A DNA stretch of 36,174 nt from assembly GCF_937127095.1 (NCBI RefSeq), contig NZ_CAKZLP010000043.1, positions 1 through 36,174 of the forward strand, read 5' to 3'. Position numbers and translations under genes: made by a program. Below are positions 24,553 to 32,572 of this stretch, piece by piece. The notes beneath the pieces are model-generated. The model was not told the origin of the DNA. It saw only the letters and a program-made list of their open reading frames with translations, and searched no databases. Within the stretch, counting starts at the first letter, position 1. The number at the start of each line of letters is the position of its first letter. Source of the stretch: an uncultured Amphritea sp. GTDB taxonomy: Bacteria; Pseudomonadota; Gammaproteobacteria; Pseudomonadales; Balneatricaceae.

Positions 24553-24919
24553 CCGCACTTTATCGCTCGCAATAATATCTGCGGTTATCATCGGCTGTGG
24601 ATTAAATAGATTTAACTGGCGGGCTTTCGGTCTCTTTTAAAGAGAGGTCTTGACGCTATTTATCAGCTTTATGTTCTGGCTATCGATTAGCGGGGCTGAA
24701 GTGTAATAAGCCCTGTCAGCCCTGATTCAAGTGTTTAATCTAAGAGCTTAACATAAGAGCTTAACATAAGTGTTTAATCCAAGAGCTTAATCTAAGAGCT
24801 TAATCTAAGGTTCTATGGGCGTTTTCTTACGCTTTGTTTATAATTCGACACTGAATCAAAGGTAGGCTGACAATCCACACTTTTGAATGCTCGATTCTGT
24901 ATTCAACGTTGTAACTTGA
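24553..24919 (+). other. Intergenic stretch with tandem repeats before the GGDEF gene
   Basis: No gene is seen. A 6-bp hairpin TCTCTT-tta-AAGAGA (24631-24645) and the 13-bp tandem repeat at 24728-24809 are the only structures noted. Confidence 0.5.
24728..24809 (+). repeat. 13-bp tandem repeat, six units
   Basis: Six consecutive 13-mers with consensus TAAGAGCTTAATC run from 24728 to 24805, then a partial unit TAAG. Units 2 and 3 are identical (TAAGAGCTTAACA), and units 1 and 4 share the GTGTTT variant. Each unit contains GAGCTTAA or GTGTTTAA. The array ends about 110 bp before the diguanylate cyclase start. Confidence 0.9.
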
Positions 24920-25909
24920 ATGAGAGCCGTTGTGTCTGAGTTAAAAAATGAGCTGGATGGTATTAGTGTCGCTGAGCTGTTGGATGATATTCCGATCCCT
25001 GCGTTTATTATCAATAAGCATCATGTCATTACCCATTGGAATGCGTCTCTGGAAATAGCATCTGGGTTGAGTGCCAACGAGATCGTCGGTACCCAGGATC
25101 AGTGGCGACCTTTTTACAAAAATAAAAGACCTACGATGGCCGACCTGATAGTTGATGGTGTGCAAACGCCTGAGCTTGATCAGTTCTACGAAGCCAGGTA
25201 TCACCCATCAGATGTTCTCCAGGGAGCCTTTATGGCAGAGGACTTCTTTCCTGACATAGGTAAAGGTGGCGAATGGCTATCCTTTACCGCCTCTCCAATC
25301 AAAAATGCAGATGGCGATCTTATTGGCGCTATCGAAACGCTGGTGGTTATCACTGATCGGAAAAAAGCCGAGTTTGAATTAACTGAGCGAGAGAGGCTCT
25401 ATCGTGAACTTAGCCAGGTTGATGAGCTAACCCAGCTGTATAACTCCAGACACTTTTATAACGAACTTGAGACAGAGCTGGAAAGATCCCGCCGTTATAA
25501 GCAGCCTTTATCCCTCTGCATGATCGACCTGGATTGCTTTAAGGATTTAAACGACTCCTTTGGGCACCCGTTTGGTGATCAGGTGTTGAAAAAACTAGGC
25601 CTTTTAATCAAATTACACTTGCGCTCAGTCGATAGTGCGTATCGCTATGGTGGCGAAGAGTTCGCTATTCTCATGCCTCAGGTAGAACTGAAAGATGCAT
25701 TCACTGCAATGGAACGGCTTCGATTAGAACTATCAGAACTTGATTTCAGAACGGATGCGGGTCAGGTTATGAATATAAGTCTGAGTGCAGGGTTGGTGAC
25801 TGCTGAAAGCACTGATAGCAAATCCTCTTTGGTATCAAAAGCTGATAAAGCGCTTTATAAAGCTAAGCGTAATGGCCGAAACTGTATATGCTTTTTTGAT
25901 TCCCTATGA
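24920..25909 (+). CDS. PAS-GGDEF diguanylate cyclase
   Basis: This 329-residue protein would make cyclic di-GMP from GTP. An N-terminal PAS domain (about 18-147; IPIPAFIINKHHVITHWN at its start) is followed by a short helical linker and a GGDEF domain from about 165. The active-site motif is GGEEF (244-248), and an intact inhibitory site RSVD (235-238) lies five residues before it, so product inhibition is expected. No membrane helix or signal peptide is seen, which places it in the cytoplasm. The ATG at 24920 lacks a clear ribosome site; the GTG at 24932, preceded by gagag, is an alternative start. Its PAS ligand is unknown. Confidence 0.93.
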   Translation: MRAVVSELKNELDGISVAELLDDIPIPAFIINKHHVITHWNASLEIASGLSANEIVGTQDQWRPFYKNKRPTMADLIVDGVQTPELDQFYEARYHPSDVLQGAFMAEDFFPDIGKGGEWLSFTASPIKNADGDLIGAIETLVVITDRKKAEFELTERERLYRELSQVDELTQLYNSRHFYNELETELERSRRYKQPLSLCMIDLDCFKDLNDSFGHPFGDQVLKKLGLLIKLHLRSVDSAYRYGGEEFAILMPQVELKDAFTAMERLRLELSELDFRTDAGQVMNISLSAGLVTAESTDSKSSLVSKADKALYKAKRNGRNCICFFDSL

Positions 25910-26017
25910 TATTCAGTCAGCTTCTGGAGTGGATGTGACATCAGTGATGTTCTAACGGGGTGCGATGAAGCCTGACATGCATCGCAGGCATGTTAAAGCG
26001 GTGGTTACAAGTGGTTA

Positions 26018-26062
26018 GCTCTTGCAATCAATAAGTTACTTAAAGATTACGACTGCAAGAGC
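26018..26062. other. 9-bp inverted repeat with long loop between convergent genes
   Basis: GCTCTTGCA (26018-26026) is perfectly complementary to TGCAAGAGC (26054-26062) over 27 nt. It lies between the 3' ends of the GGDEF gene and the lipoprotein gene. Without a T-tract it is only a possible bidirectional terminator. Confidence 0.4.
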
Positions 26063-26076
26063 CAGTTTATTAAACG

Positions 26077-27132
26077 TTATCTTAACTGCACCATTTTATT
26101 GATGAAGTTATTATTCATCTTTTCTGCCAGAAGGGTCGCTTGGTTTTGGAACTTCGCTTCATTGACTTTTAACGTGTATTCACGGGAGCTGTTGCTGCCA
26201 ATACCCCCAAGAATACCAATAACATTAGTGGCCATTTGAACAGCCTTGTTGGTTTCGGAGGTGGTATCGGCTAATGTCCCTATGTCGGCTTCAGAGACTA
26301 ACCCCTCTTCAGTTCGTATACTTCCAATGGCTTTGCTAAAGGTGCCTCCATGGCCGCCAATAATCGTCAATTGAGCACCAGGTACGACGGACATAAGCTG
26401 GCCGACTGATATTGAACTTGAGTTCGTATGCCATCCGCCATAGCTATCTGTGTAGGCAAAGTCGATAACATAGGCAAGATTAATAACGCGAACACCCGAT
26501 TCTGCGGCAAACTCACTGGTATACGCATTTGGGCCTGACCAGCCAATTCCACCCATTTCACCGGGAATTTCTCCCATATAAATAGGCGTACTTGTTCCTA
26601 ATGGCTTTGGCGAGAAGTAATAGCTCACGCCATAATCTGAAAGAAGCCCTGAATTGTCTACCTTTAACGGCATATCATAACGTTTGACCTGTTCAAACTT
26701 GGGTTGGTTGAACAGCTGTGAGTGGTCTACCAGTGTATAGCCTTGCGCGGTAAGTTTTTCTTTAAATTGCTGATAGGCAGAGTCAGTGACTTTTTGCATG
26801 GTTGTGGCTGACAGCCCTTCCATTTTCATCAATGCCGTGGATTTACCACCAAATGCGCTTCCAGTCAGACCTCCACCCGCTTGAACCGATGCGCGCTTAC
26901 TTTCCACAAAGCCGACCTTAAAGCTAGCGATGAGCACTTTGTTAGCACCATTGAACGCCGCTCCAGTACTAACATCTGTTTTAACCATCTCTCCAGCTGC
27001 CAGAAAACCGCCTTTGGCATCGTCCGCGGTCAGTTTTGTAGTTGGTTTGACGCCGCTTTGTCCGGCCACACAGCCGGTTAAGAGAGCTGCGACAGATAGC
27101 ACTGTCGCCAGTCGAGTATTCCGTTTAATCAT
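26077..27132 (-). CDS. Predicted lipoprotein, function unknown
   Basis: This 351-residue protein begins with a lipoprotein signal peptide and lipobox LTGC (C21). The mature part is rich in Gly, Ser, Thr and Ala, with segments such as NKVLIASFKVGFVESKRA, YTLVDHSQLF and VINLAYVIDFAYTDSYGG that suggest alternating strands. No catalytic motif is visible and I do not recognise a family with confidence. It is monocistronic and convergent with the diguanylate cyclase gene. An outer-membrane or periplasmic location follows from the signal peptide; nothing more can be claimed. Confidence 0.8.
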   Translation of the reverse strand: MIKRNTRLATVLSVAALLTGCVAGQSGVKPTTKLTADDAKGGFLAAGEMVKTDVSTGAAFNGANKVLIASFKVGFVESKRASVQAGGGLTGSAFGGKSTALMKMEGLSATTMQKVTDSAYQQFKEKLTAQGYTLVDHSQLFNQPKFEQVKRYDMPLKVDNSGLLSDYGVSYYFSPKPLGTSTPIYMGEIPGEMGGIGWSGPNAYTSEFAAESGVRVINLAYVIDFAYTDSYGGWHTNSSSISVGQLMSVVPGAQLTIIGGHGGTFSKAIGSIRTEEGLVSEADIGTLADTTSETNKAVQMATNVIGILGGIGSNSSREYTLKVNEAKFQNQATLLAEKMNNNFINKMVQLR

Positions 27133-27427
27133 ATCGTGTTCCTCGCCTTAAGTTTCACACATACTTTACAACTATTAATAAACCCCTTTTCTGAAGCCGC
27201 ACGTCCTTTAGCAAATAATTTATCCTTTAATCAGGCTATGAGTAAATAAAAAAATTACTACGACGAGTGAAAAAATAAGACATGGTTATGGTCAGCCTAA
27301 CCTGCATTTTTCCAGAAAATATCAACAAAAACGTCTGAAATTCTGAAATGAATGGCAAACGCTTTCCGACGAATATGATCTCAACCGAGAAGCATCAAGG
27401 AGGTGTCGTTTTATAATTTATAGCGAG

Positions 27428-27570
27428 AACAGGATTGAGAAAGTACTACTGAGCTTTATTAAGCGGTTGCTGAAAGACGCAGGGCGAAACGTGTTTTTCA
27501 ACCGGACAACCTTCGGCTGCACTATGCCAGACAGGTAAAGGTTTGGCCGGCGTGTTTAGTGCATTATCGT
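27428..27570 (+). mobile_element. IS630-family transposase remnant, frameshifted
   Basis: One frame reads IEKVLLSFIKRLLKDAGRNVF. The adjacent frame then reads DNLRLHYARQVKVWPA. Together they match the IS630/Tc1-type DDE transposase core around its second Asp (pattern FxxRLxKDAGRKVFLILDNLRVHHAKxVKAWL). The shift between frames lies near 27497-27504. Nothing resembling the N-terminal helix-turn-helix or the final acidic residue remains, and no terminal repeats were identified, so this is a decayed fragment. Assignment is from recalled family pattern. Confidence 0.7.
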
Positions 27571-27661
27571 TTAGTGAGCGATGTTAATAGACAGCGAGGG
27601 TGTTGAGTCGCATGTGAATGTTTTAAATAAAACCAGAAAGGGTTGCGAAGTGCTTTGAGTG

Positions 27662-27704
27662 TCCGGCGATCAACTCCGCTTTGTGAATAGATCTGATCGC
27701 CGGA
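27662..27704 (-). terminator. 11-bp inverted repeat downstream of the acyl-CoA ligase gene
   Basis: TCCGGCGATCA (27662-27672) pairs perfectly with TGATCGCCGGA (27694-27704) over a 21-nt loop, 11 bp past the ligase stop. No T-tract follows on the minus strand, so it may act as a processing or stability element rather than an intrinsic terminator. Confidence 0.5.
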
Positions 27705-27715
27705 TTGATAATGAC

Positions 27716-29299
27716 TCAAACTGACAGGGCAGCGTCCAGTTGTGCTTCGTTGTATTGTTCACGTAGCTTTCGCTTAAGCAGTTTTCCCGCTGTGTTCTTG
27801 GGCAAGGCATCGGTAATGATAAAGGATTTAGGAACCTTGAACGCTGCCAGGTGCTGCTGGCAGTGTCGGGTCAGTTCATCGCAGTCCGCATCCTTTCCAT
27901 GCTTGAATACCACTACGGCTGTGATTGCTTCGATCCATTTCTCGTGAGGTGTACCGATCACAGCAACCTCTGCGATAGCTGGATGCAGGTATAGCGCTTC
28001 TTCCACATCCCGGCTGGCAACCAGGACGCCGCCGGTATTTACGACATCTTTGATCCGGTCAACGATGTAGATGTAACCCTCTTCATCAGCATAGGCCAGG
28101 TCGCCAGAGTGGAACCAGCCACCGGCAAAGGCTTCTGCAGTCTGATCTGGTTTATCCCAGTAGCCCACCATCACATGGGGGGAGCGGTGGATAATCTCAC
28201 CCTGCTTACCGGGAAGGCAATCTTCCATAGTCAGTGGGTCGACAATCCGGGTTTCTACCGACATGATGGGTTTACCTATTGAAGCGAGTCTGCCTGCCTG
28301 CTCTTCTGGTGCCAGTACGGTGGCGAGCGGTGCCATTTCGCTCTGGCCATAGCAGTTAAACAGGCGGCAGCCGGGTAGACGTTGTTGCAGCTCAGCGACG
28401 ATTGGCTCTGGCATAATAGAAGCACCGTAGTAAACATTTACCAGTGAGCTGAGGTCGTGCTGATCGAATCCGCTGTCACGTAACAACCCGATCCAGACAG
28501 TCGGTGGTGCGAATACTGAATTAAGTCTTTCACTGCTGATGGCTTCAAACACCTGATTTGGCAGCGGCGCTTGCAGGATATAGCTCATGGCCCCCATCAT
28601 CAGTGCCGGCATAGTAAACACATGCATCTGAGCTGAGTGATATAGCGGCAGAGCAGCCAGAGAACGGTTCTCTGAAGTAATGTCCAGGTGTTGAATGCAG
28701 CTACTGTATTCGGCCATGAAGCCGCGGTGGGTATGCATCGCTCCTTTTGGATGCGAGGTGGTGCCTGACGTGTAAAGGATCTGTGCAATATCGGTATCTT
28801 GTACGATTACCTTTGGTGGTTGGTGGTCAGCATCCGACAGGCTTACGTGCAGAATGTCTGCCAATGACTCCGATGCTGCCTGCGCGTGCAGCGAACCGGT
28901 AGTTGTTATCGCGGTATCTTGCAGCACGGCATCCACATGATCGATTAGATCCTCATCCATAAAGATCGCCACAGCGCCTGACTGGTTTAGCAAATACAGC
29001 AGTTCATCTTTGACCAGAGCGAAATTGATCGGAACATGGATCATGCCAGCGCGGGCGCAAGCCAGAAATAGAATCAGGTAAGCGTCAGAGTTTTTGCCGA
29101 ATGCGGCAACCCGATCACCGGGTTTTAATCCGCTTTGCAGCAGAAAGTTGGCTACCCGGTTAACAGAGTGATCCAGTTGTTGATACGTCCAGCGGCGCTG
29201 CTGGAAAATGATCGCTTCTTTACCTGCAAAGCGTTTGGCGGCGCGGCGTAAGCCATCACCGATGGTGTTTACTGTGGCAGTTTGGACTTCGGGTAGCAT
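27716..29299 (-). CDS. Acyl-CoA ligase (AMP-binding family)
   Basis: This 527-residue ANL-superfamily enzyme activates a carboxylic acid to its CoA thioester through an acyl-adenylate. The ATP-binding motif YTSGTTSHPKGAMHTHRG starts at residue 176. The hinge region has the usual HSGDLAYADEEGYIYIVDRIKD. The C-terminal catalytic lysine motif is PKNTAGKLLKRKL. The substrate is not evident; medium- or long-chain fatty acids or an unusual acid are possible. Its neighbours are an AraC regulator gene on the same strand (113 bp upstream) and a divergent beta-oxidation-like operon, so it probably feeds that pathway. Confidence 0.9.
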   Translation of the reverse strand: MLPEVQTATVNTIGDGLRRAAKRFAGKEAIIFQQRRWTYQQLDHSVNRVANFLLQSGLKPGDRVAAFGKNSDAYLILFLACARAGMIHVPINFALVKDELLYLLNQSGAVAIFMDEDLIDHVDAVLQDTAITTTGSLHAQAASESLADILHVSLSDADHQPPKVIVQDTDIAQILYTSGTTSHPKGAMHTHRGFMAEYSSCIQHLDITSENRSLAALPLYHSAQMHVFTMPALMMGAMSYILQAPLPNQVFEAISSERLNSVFAPPTVWIGLLRDSGFDQHDLSSLVNVYYGASIMPEPIVAELQQRLPGCRLFNCYGQSEMAPLATVLAPEEQAGRLASIGKPIMSVETRIVDPLTMEDCLPGKQGEIIHRSPHVMVGYWDKPDQTAEAFAGGWFHSGDLAYADEEGYIYIVDRIKDVVNTGGVLVASRDVEEALYLHPAIAEVAVIGTPHEKWIEAITAVVVFKHGKDADCDELTRHCQQHLAAFKVPKSFIITDALPKNTAGKLLKRKLREQYNEAQLDAALSV

Positions 29300-29412
29300 G
29301 GATGACAGCCTTGTTATTTTTGTTTAGCAGTAAGAGTGTCCGCTGGGAGCGGTGGTGGCAATGATCAAACTGTCCAAAGCATTTGATAAAAGCGGTCAGA
29401 TACTGATCAGTA

Positions 29413-30417
29413 TTAATGGTTAATGGCCAGGTATGCGCTGGGTGCCACACCGGTCCAGCTTTTGAAAGCCCGGCAGAATGCAGCCTGTTCGGTGAAACCG
29501 ATTAATGCACTGGTCTCAGCGACAGTGAGGCGTTCCTCAGTGAGTAAACGGATGGCAGTATCGCAACGAATCCGATCTTTTATCTGTTGATAACTACTCC
29601 CTTCATCCTTTAATTTTCGGCGCAAAGTACGGGAGGTCATATGCAGACCGCAGGCAATTTCTTCCAGTGTCGGTGCCAGCTCCAGCCCTTTGTTCAGAAT
29701 CAGACGTTGTACCCGAATACTGAGGCTATTGTTATCACCAACCCGACGTAGCACCTCGAGAGGAGACTGGCGCAGAAAGCTATCCAGCTCCATCGGGTCC
29801 CGTACTCGGGGCAGGGCCAGCAATTTACTACTGAACGTGAATCCGGCGGTGGGTTGGTCAAACAGTAATTGTTCGCCGAACATAGGCGGGTATTCTTCGT
29901 GATGCGCTGGTGCATGGTAATTAAAGCGGGTGGTTTGAATCGTAAGTTGGCGGTTGACCAGCCAGCTACTGAATCGCTGCCACATGAGTAACAAAAACTC
30001 CTGCAACAGATGATCCGGGTCTAATTCTGGCCGGACCAGAGTGATATCAACGTCTACTCTGTCACCGCTGATTCCGATGGTAAAATTGGCCTCGCTCTGT
30101 ACTGCATTATAGAAACGCACACTTTGCTGCAACATCGCTCCAAGTGTTTTTAAGTGGAACAGAGATTCCATCATCAGGGCGAAAACACCGTTTTTACAGG
30201 GGCGTTCAGTTAACCCCATAAATTCATCGCCTGTGGTACGCCAGACCGCCCGTATCAGATTAGCTAATTGAACTTCAGTGATCCGTGCCCGGGGCTTATG
30301 CATTAACTCAACAGGCACTGCTGCGCGTTCAAGTAGAGGTTGCGGGTCAAGTCCCTGCTTGAGTACTCCGTGCAGGCTGGCCTGAATGTAGTGATTGGAT
30401 ACCAGTTTCTTTTTCAT
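29413..30417 (-). CDS. AraC-family regulator (Arabinose_bd plus HTH_18 type)
   Basis: This 334-residue regulator has an N-terminal ligand domain of the OruR/ArgR-like group (QASLHGVLKQGLDPQPLLERAAV-like start, trimmed here to its key part GLDPQPLLERA) and a C-terminal double helix-turn-helix (about 245-330; CGLHMTSRTLRRKLKDEG and IGFTEQAAFCRAFKSWTG). It is divergent from the SDR-acyl-CoA dehydrogenase-thiolase operon with a 193-bp gap, and lies upstream of the acyl-CoA ligase gene on its own strand. The arrangement suggests local control of both units in response to the acid substrate or its CoA ester. Confidence 0.9.
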   Translation of the reverse strand: MKKKLVSNHYIQASLHGVLKQGLDPQPLLERAAVPVELMHKPRARITEVQLANLIRAVWRTTGDEFMGLTERPCKNGVFALMMESLFHLKTLGAMLQQSVRFYNAVQSEANFTIGISGDRVDVDITLVRPELDPDHLLQEFLLLMWQRFSSWLVNRQLTIQTTRFNYHAPAHHEEYPPMFGEQLLFDQPTAGFTFSSKLLALPRVRDPMELDSFLRQSPLEVLRRVGDNNSLSIRVQRLILNKGLELAPTLEEIACGLHMTSRTLRRKLKDEGSSYQQIKDRIRCDTAIRLLTEERLTVAETSALIGFTEQAAFCRAFKSWTGVAPSAYLAINH

Positions 30418-30610
30418 AGTAAATAATGGTTTTCCCTAATAGGAAGAGAATACCTTGTTGTTGTCTAAGGTACAAAAAAATTGCTGTGGGGTCTGGTTTG
30501 AACCGGGTGGTCGTTTTTATCAAATAGATTGTCTGTATTGGTCATAGCTCTTTTGTCTGGGTTCACCGGATACTCCCTGCACTATAAAGATAAGAAATAC
30601 GGGAGCTCGA
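30418..30610. promoter_or_regulatory. Divergent promoter region, AraC regulator and SDR operon
   Basis: This 193-bp gap separates two divergent starts and must hold both promoters. It is AT-rich near 30420-30490. I could not single out a convincing operator. Confidence 0.4.
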
Positions 30611-31378
30611 GTGTCTATGAAGATTACCAATAAAGTGGCTGTGGTCAGTGGCGGAGCATCCGGATTAGGGTTGGCAACTAGCCTGCGACTGTTGGCCGAA
30701 GGGGCACAAGTCCTGGTGCTGGATTTGAATGATGATGCCGGCCAGACTTTGAAGGCGCAGTATCCGCAGCAGGTTCGCTTTTACCGGGTGGATGTCACTA
30801 ATGCCGATGAGGTTGAGGCGGCGATTAGCGATGGTGTAGCGCATTGGGGTCGGCTGGATATCTGTGTTAACTGCGCAGGTATTGTTGCGGCTGGCAAAGT
30901 ACTGGGTCGGGAAGGTGCTCTGCCACTGAACCAGTTTAGTCATGCGATCAATATCAATCTTAACGGCACCTTCAATGTACTGCGGGTCGCCGCAGAAAAA
31001 ATGGCGGCCAAAGGTGAAGTTGAAGAGCAGGGCGTCATCATCAATACCGCGTCGGTAGCGGCGTTTGATGGTCAGATGGGACAGGCTGCGTATAGTGCCA
31101 GTAAAGCCGCTATTGTCGGTATGACCCTGCCCCTCGCGCGTGATCTGGCGCCTCATAATATACGCGTCATGACGATTGCTCCGGGGCTATTTGATACCCC
31201 GATGATGAAATCACTGCCGGACAAAGTACGGGAGCCGCTGATCGAGATGGTGCAATGCCCAAAACGCTTCGGTTTGCCGGAAGAGTTCGCGGACCTGTGT
31301 TGCCACATAATCGGCAATCCGTATCTTAATGGTGAAGTGATCCGCTTAGATGCGGCTATCCGCATGGAATCTAAGTAA
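30611..31378 (+). CDS. SDR, 3-hydroxyacyl-CoA dehydrogenase type II-like
   Basis: This 255-residue short-chain dehydrogenase resembles HSD10-type 3-hydroxyacyl-CoA dehydrogenases. It has the nucleotide motif SGGASGLG (13-20), NCAG (87-90) and a full catalytic set S148, Y161 and K165 (YSASK). The GTG at 30611 is used because gggag lies 5 bases before it; an ATG two codons later (30617) is an alternative. It is followed at 11 bp by an acyl-CoA dehydrogenase gene and then a thiolase gene, which fits the third step of a beta-oxidation sequence. Enoyl-CoA hydratase is absent from the cluster. Confidence 0.9.
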   Translation: MSMKITNKVAVVSGGASGLGLATSLRLLAEGAQVLVLDLNDDAGQTLKAQYPQQVRFYRVDVTNADEVEAAISDGVAHWGRLDICVNCAGIVAAGKVLGREGALPLNQFSHAININLNGTFNVLRVAAEKMAAKGEVEEQGVIINTASVAAFDGQMGQAAYSASKAAIVGMTLPLARDLAPHNIRVMTIAPGLFDTPMMKSLPDKVREPLIEMVQCPKRFGLPEEFADLCCHIIGNPYLNGEVIRLDAAIRMESK

Positions 31379-31389
31379 GGAGACTAGTA

Positions 31390-32547
31390 ATGAACTCTTC
31401 AGATACTGATGTGGATACCGCTGAGCTGACGCTTTTCCGGGATATGACCCGGCGAGCCCTGGATCGGGAGGTTGCCCCATATTACGAAGCCTGGGAAAAG
31501 GCTGGCATTATGCCCCGCGAGATCTGGCCTACACTGGGGCGCGCCGGAATGCTGTGTGTCGATCTGCCAGAGCAGTATGGCGCTGCCAGCGCTCCATTTG
31601 AAGTAGCTCAGCTAGTGTTGGGTGAAATCGCTCAGATGGGGTATGGCGGTCTTGCCAGCAGCTTTAATATCCACTCCAATATTGTTGCCCCTTATATCCT
31701 GCACCGGGGTACTGAAGCCCAAAAACAGCAGTGGCTGCCGGGGATGGTGAGTGGTGATGTGGTAGGCGCTATAGCCATGACTGAGCCTGGTTCAGGCAGC
31801 GATCTGGCTGCGTTGCGTACAAGTGCGGTACGGGATGGCGATGAGTGGCTGCTCAACGGCTCCAAAATATTTATTACTAATGGTCTGCTAGCGGATCTGG
31901 TGATTGTCTGTGCTTCTACTGATCCACTTGCCGGGGCCCGGGGGATCTCTCTTTTTCTGGTGGACTCTTCTCTGCCAGGCTTCTCTCGGGGCAAAGGGAT
32001 CAGCAAGATTGGTCAGCATAGCAGCGACACTGCCGAGCTATTTTTCGATAATCTCCGGTTACCAGCGGATGCGCTATTGGGAGAGGAAAATCGGGGCTTT
32101 TTCTATTTGATGGAAGAGTTGCCGAGAGAACGGTTGGGGTGTGCTACGCAGGCTATTGCTGCGACCGACGGTGCGTTGGCACTAACCCTGGACTACGTTC
32201 AGCAACGTAAGGCGTTTGGTCAGTCAGTGGGCCGTTTTCAGAACACCCGCTTCAAGCTGGCCGAAGTCAAAACCCAGCTAGAACTGTGTCGTGCTTACTA
32301 CCGGCAATGTATGCACAAATATAGTAGCGGCGAGATGACCATTGAGGATGCTGCCCTACTTAAACTTAGTTCTACCGAGATGCAATGTCAGGCGGTAGAT
32401 CAGTGTCTGCAGCTGTTCGGTGGCTATGGTTATACCACGGAATATCCTATCTCCCGGTTTTACGTTGATGCCCGTGTTCAGACTATCTATGCCGGTACAT
32501 CAGAGATTATGAAAGAGGTAATAGCCCGCCCGATGCTGGGCCGTTAA
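31390..32547 (+). CDS. Acyl-CoA dehydrogenase, long-chain (LCAD)-like
   Basis: This 385-residue flavoenzyme introduces the alpha-beta double bond into an acyl-CoA and passes electrons to ETF. FAD-binding segments AIAMTEPGSGSDL (about 127-139) and QLFGGYGYTTEYPISRFYVDARV-type C-terminal sequence are visible. The usual C-terminal catalytic Glu of medium-chain enzymes is replaced (IYAGTSEIMKE). E247 in ELPRERL matches the catalytic Glu position of LCAD, so the base probably sits there. It lies 11 bp after the SDR gene and 25 bp before the thiolase gene. Confidence 0.93.
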   Translation: MNSSDTDVDTAELTLFRDMTRRALDREVAPYYEAWEKAGIMPREIWPTLGRAGMLCVDLPEQYGAASAPFEVAQLVLGEIAQMGYGGLASSFNIHSNIVAPYILHRGTEAQKQQWLPGMVSGDVVGAIAMTEPGSGSDLAALRTSAVRDGDEWLLNGSKIFITNGLLADLVIVCASTDPLAGARGISLFLVDSSLPGFSRGKGISKIGQHSSDTAELFFDNLRLPADALLGEENRGFFYLMEELPRERLGCATQAIAATDGALALTLDYVQQRKAFGQSVGRFQNTRFKLAEVKTQLELCRAYYRQCMHKYSSGEMTIEDAALLKLSSTEMQCQAVDQCLQLFGGYGYTTEYPISRFYVDARVQTIYAGTSEIMKEVIARPMLGR

Positions 32548-32572
32548 CCGCAACGATTAAGGAATACCAAAA

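Larger units (their letters stand above)
27133..27715. other. Intergenic stretch carrying a decayed transposase
   Basis: No intact gene is seen in 583 bp. The left part is AT-rich and holds the promoter side of the lipoprotein gene. The right part holds the IS630-like remnant (27428-27570) and an 11-bp inverted repeat (27662-27704). Confidence 0.6.

Noticed and set aside
24728..24809. CRISPR array
   Set aside because: The units are 13 bp and directly contiguous with no spacers, and no cas genes are nearby.
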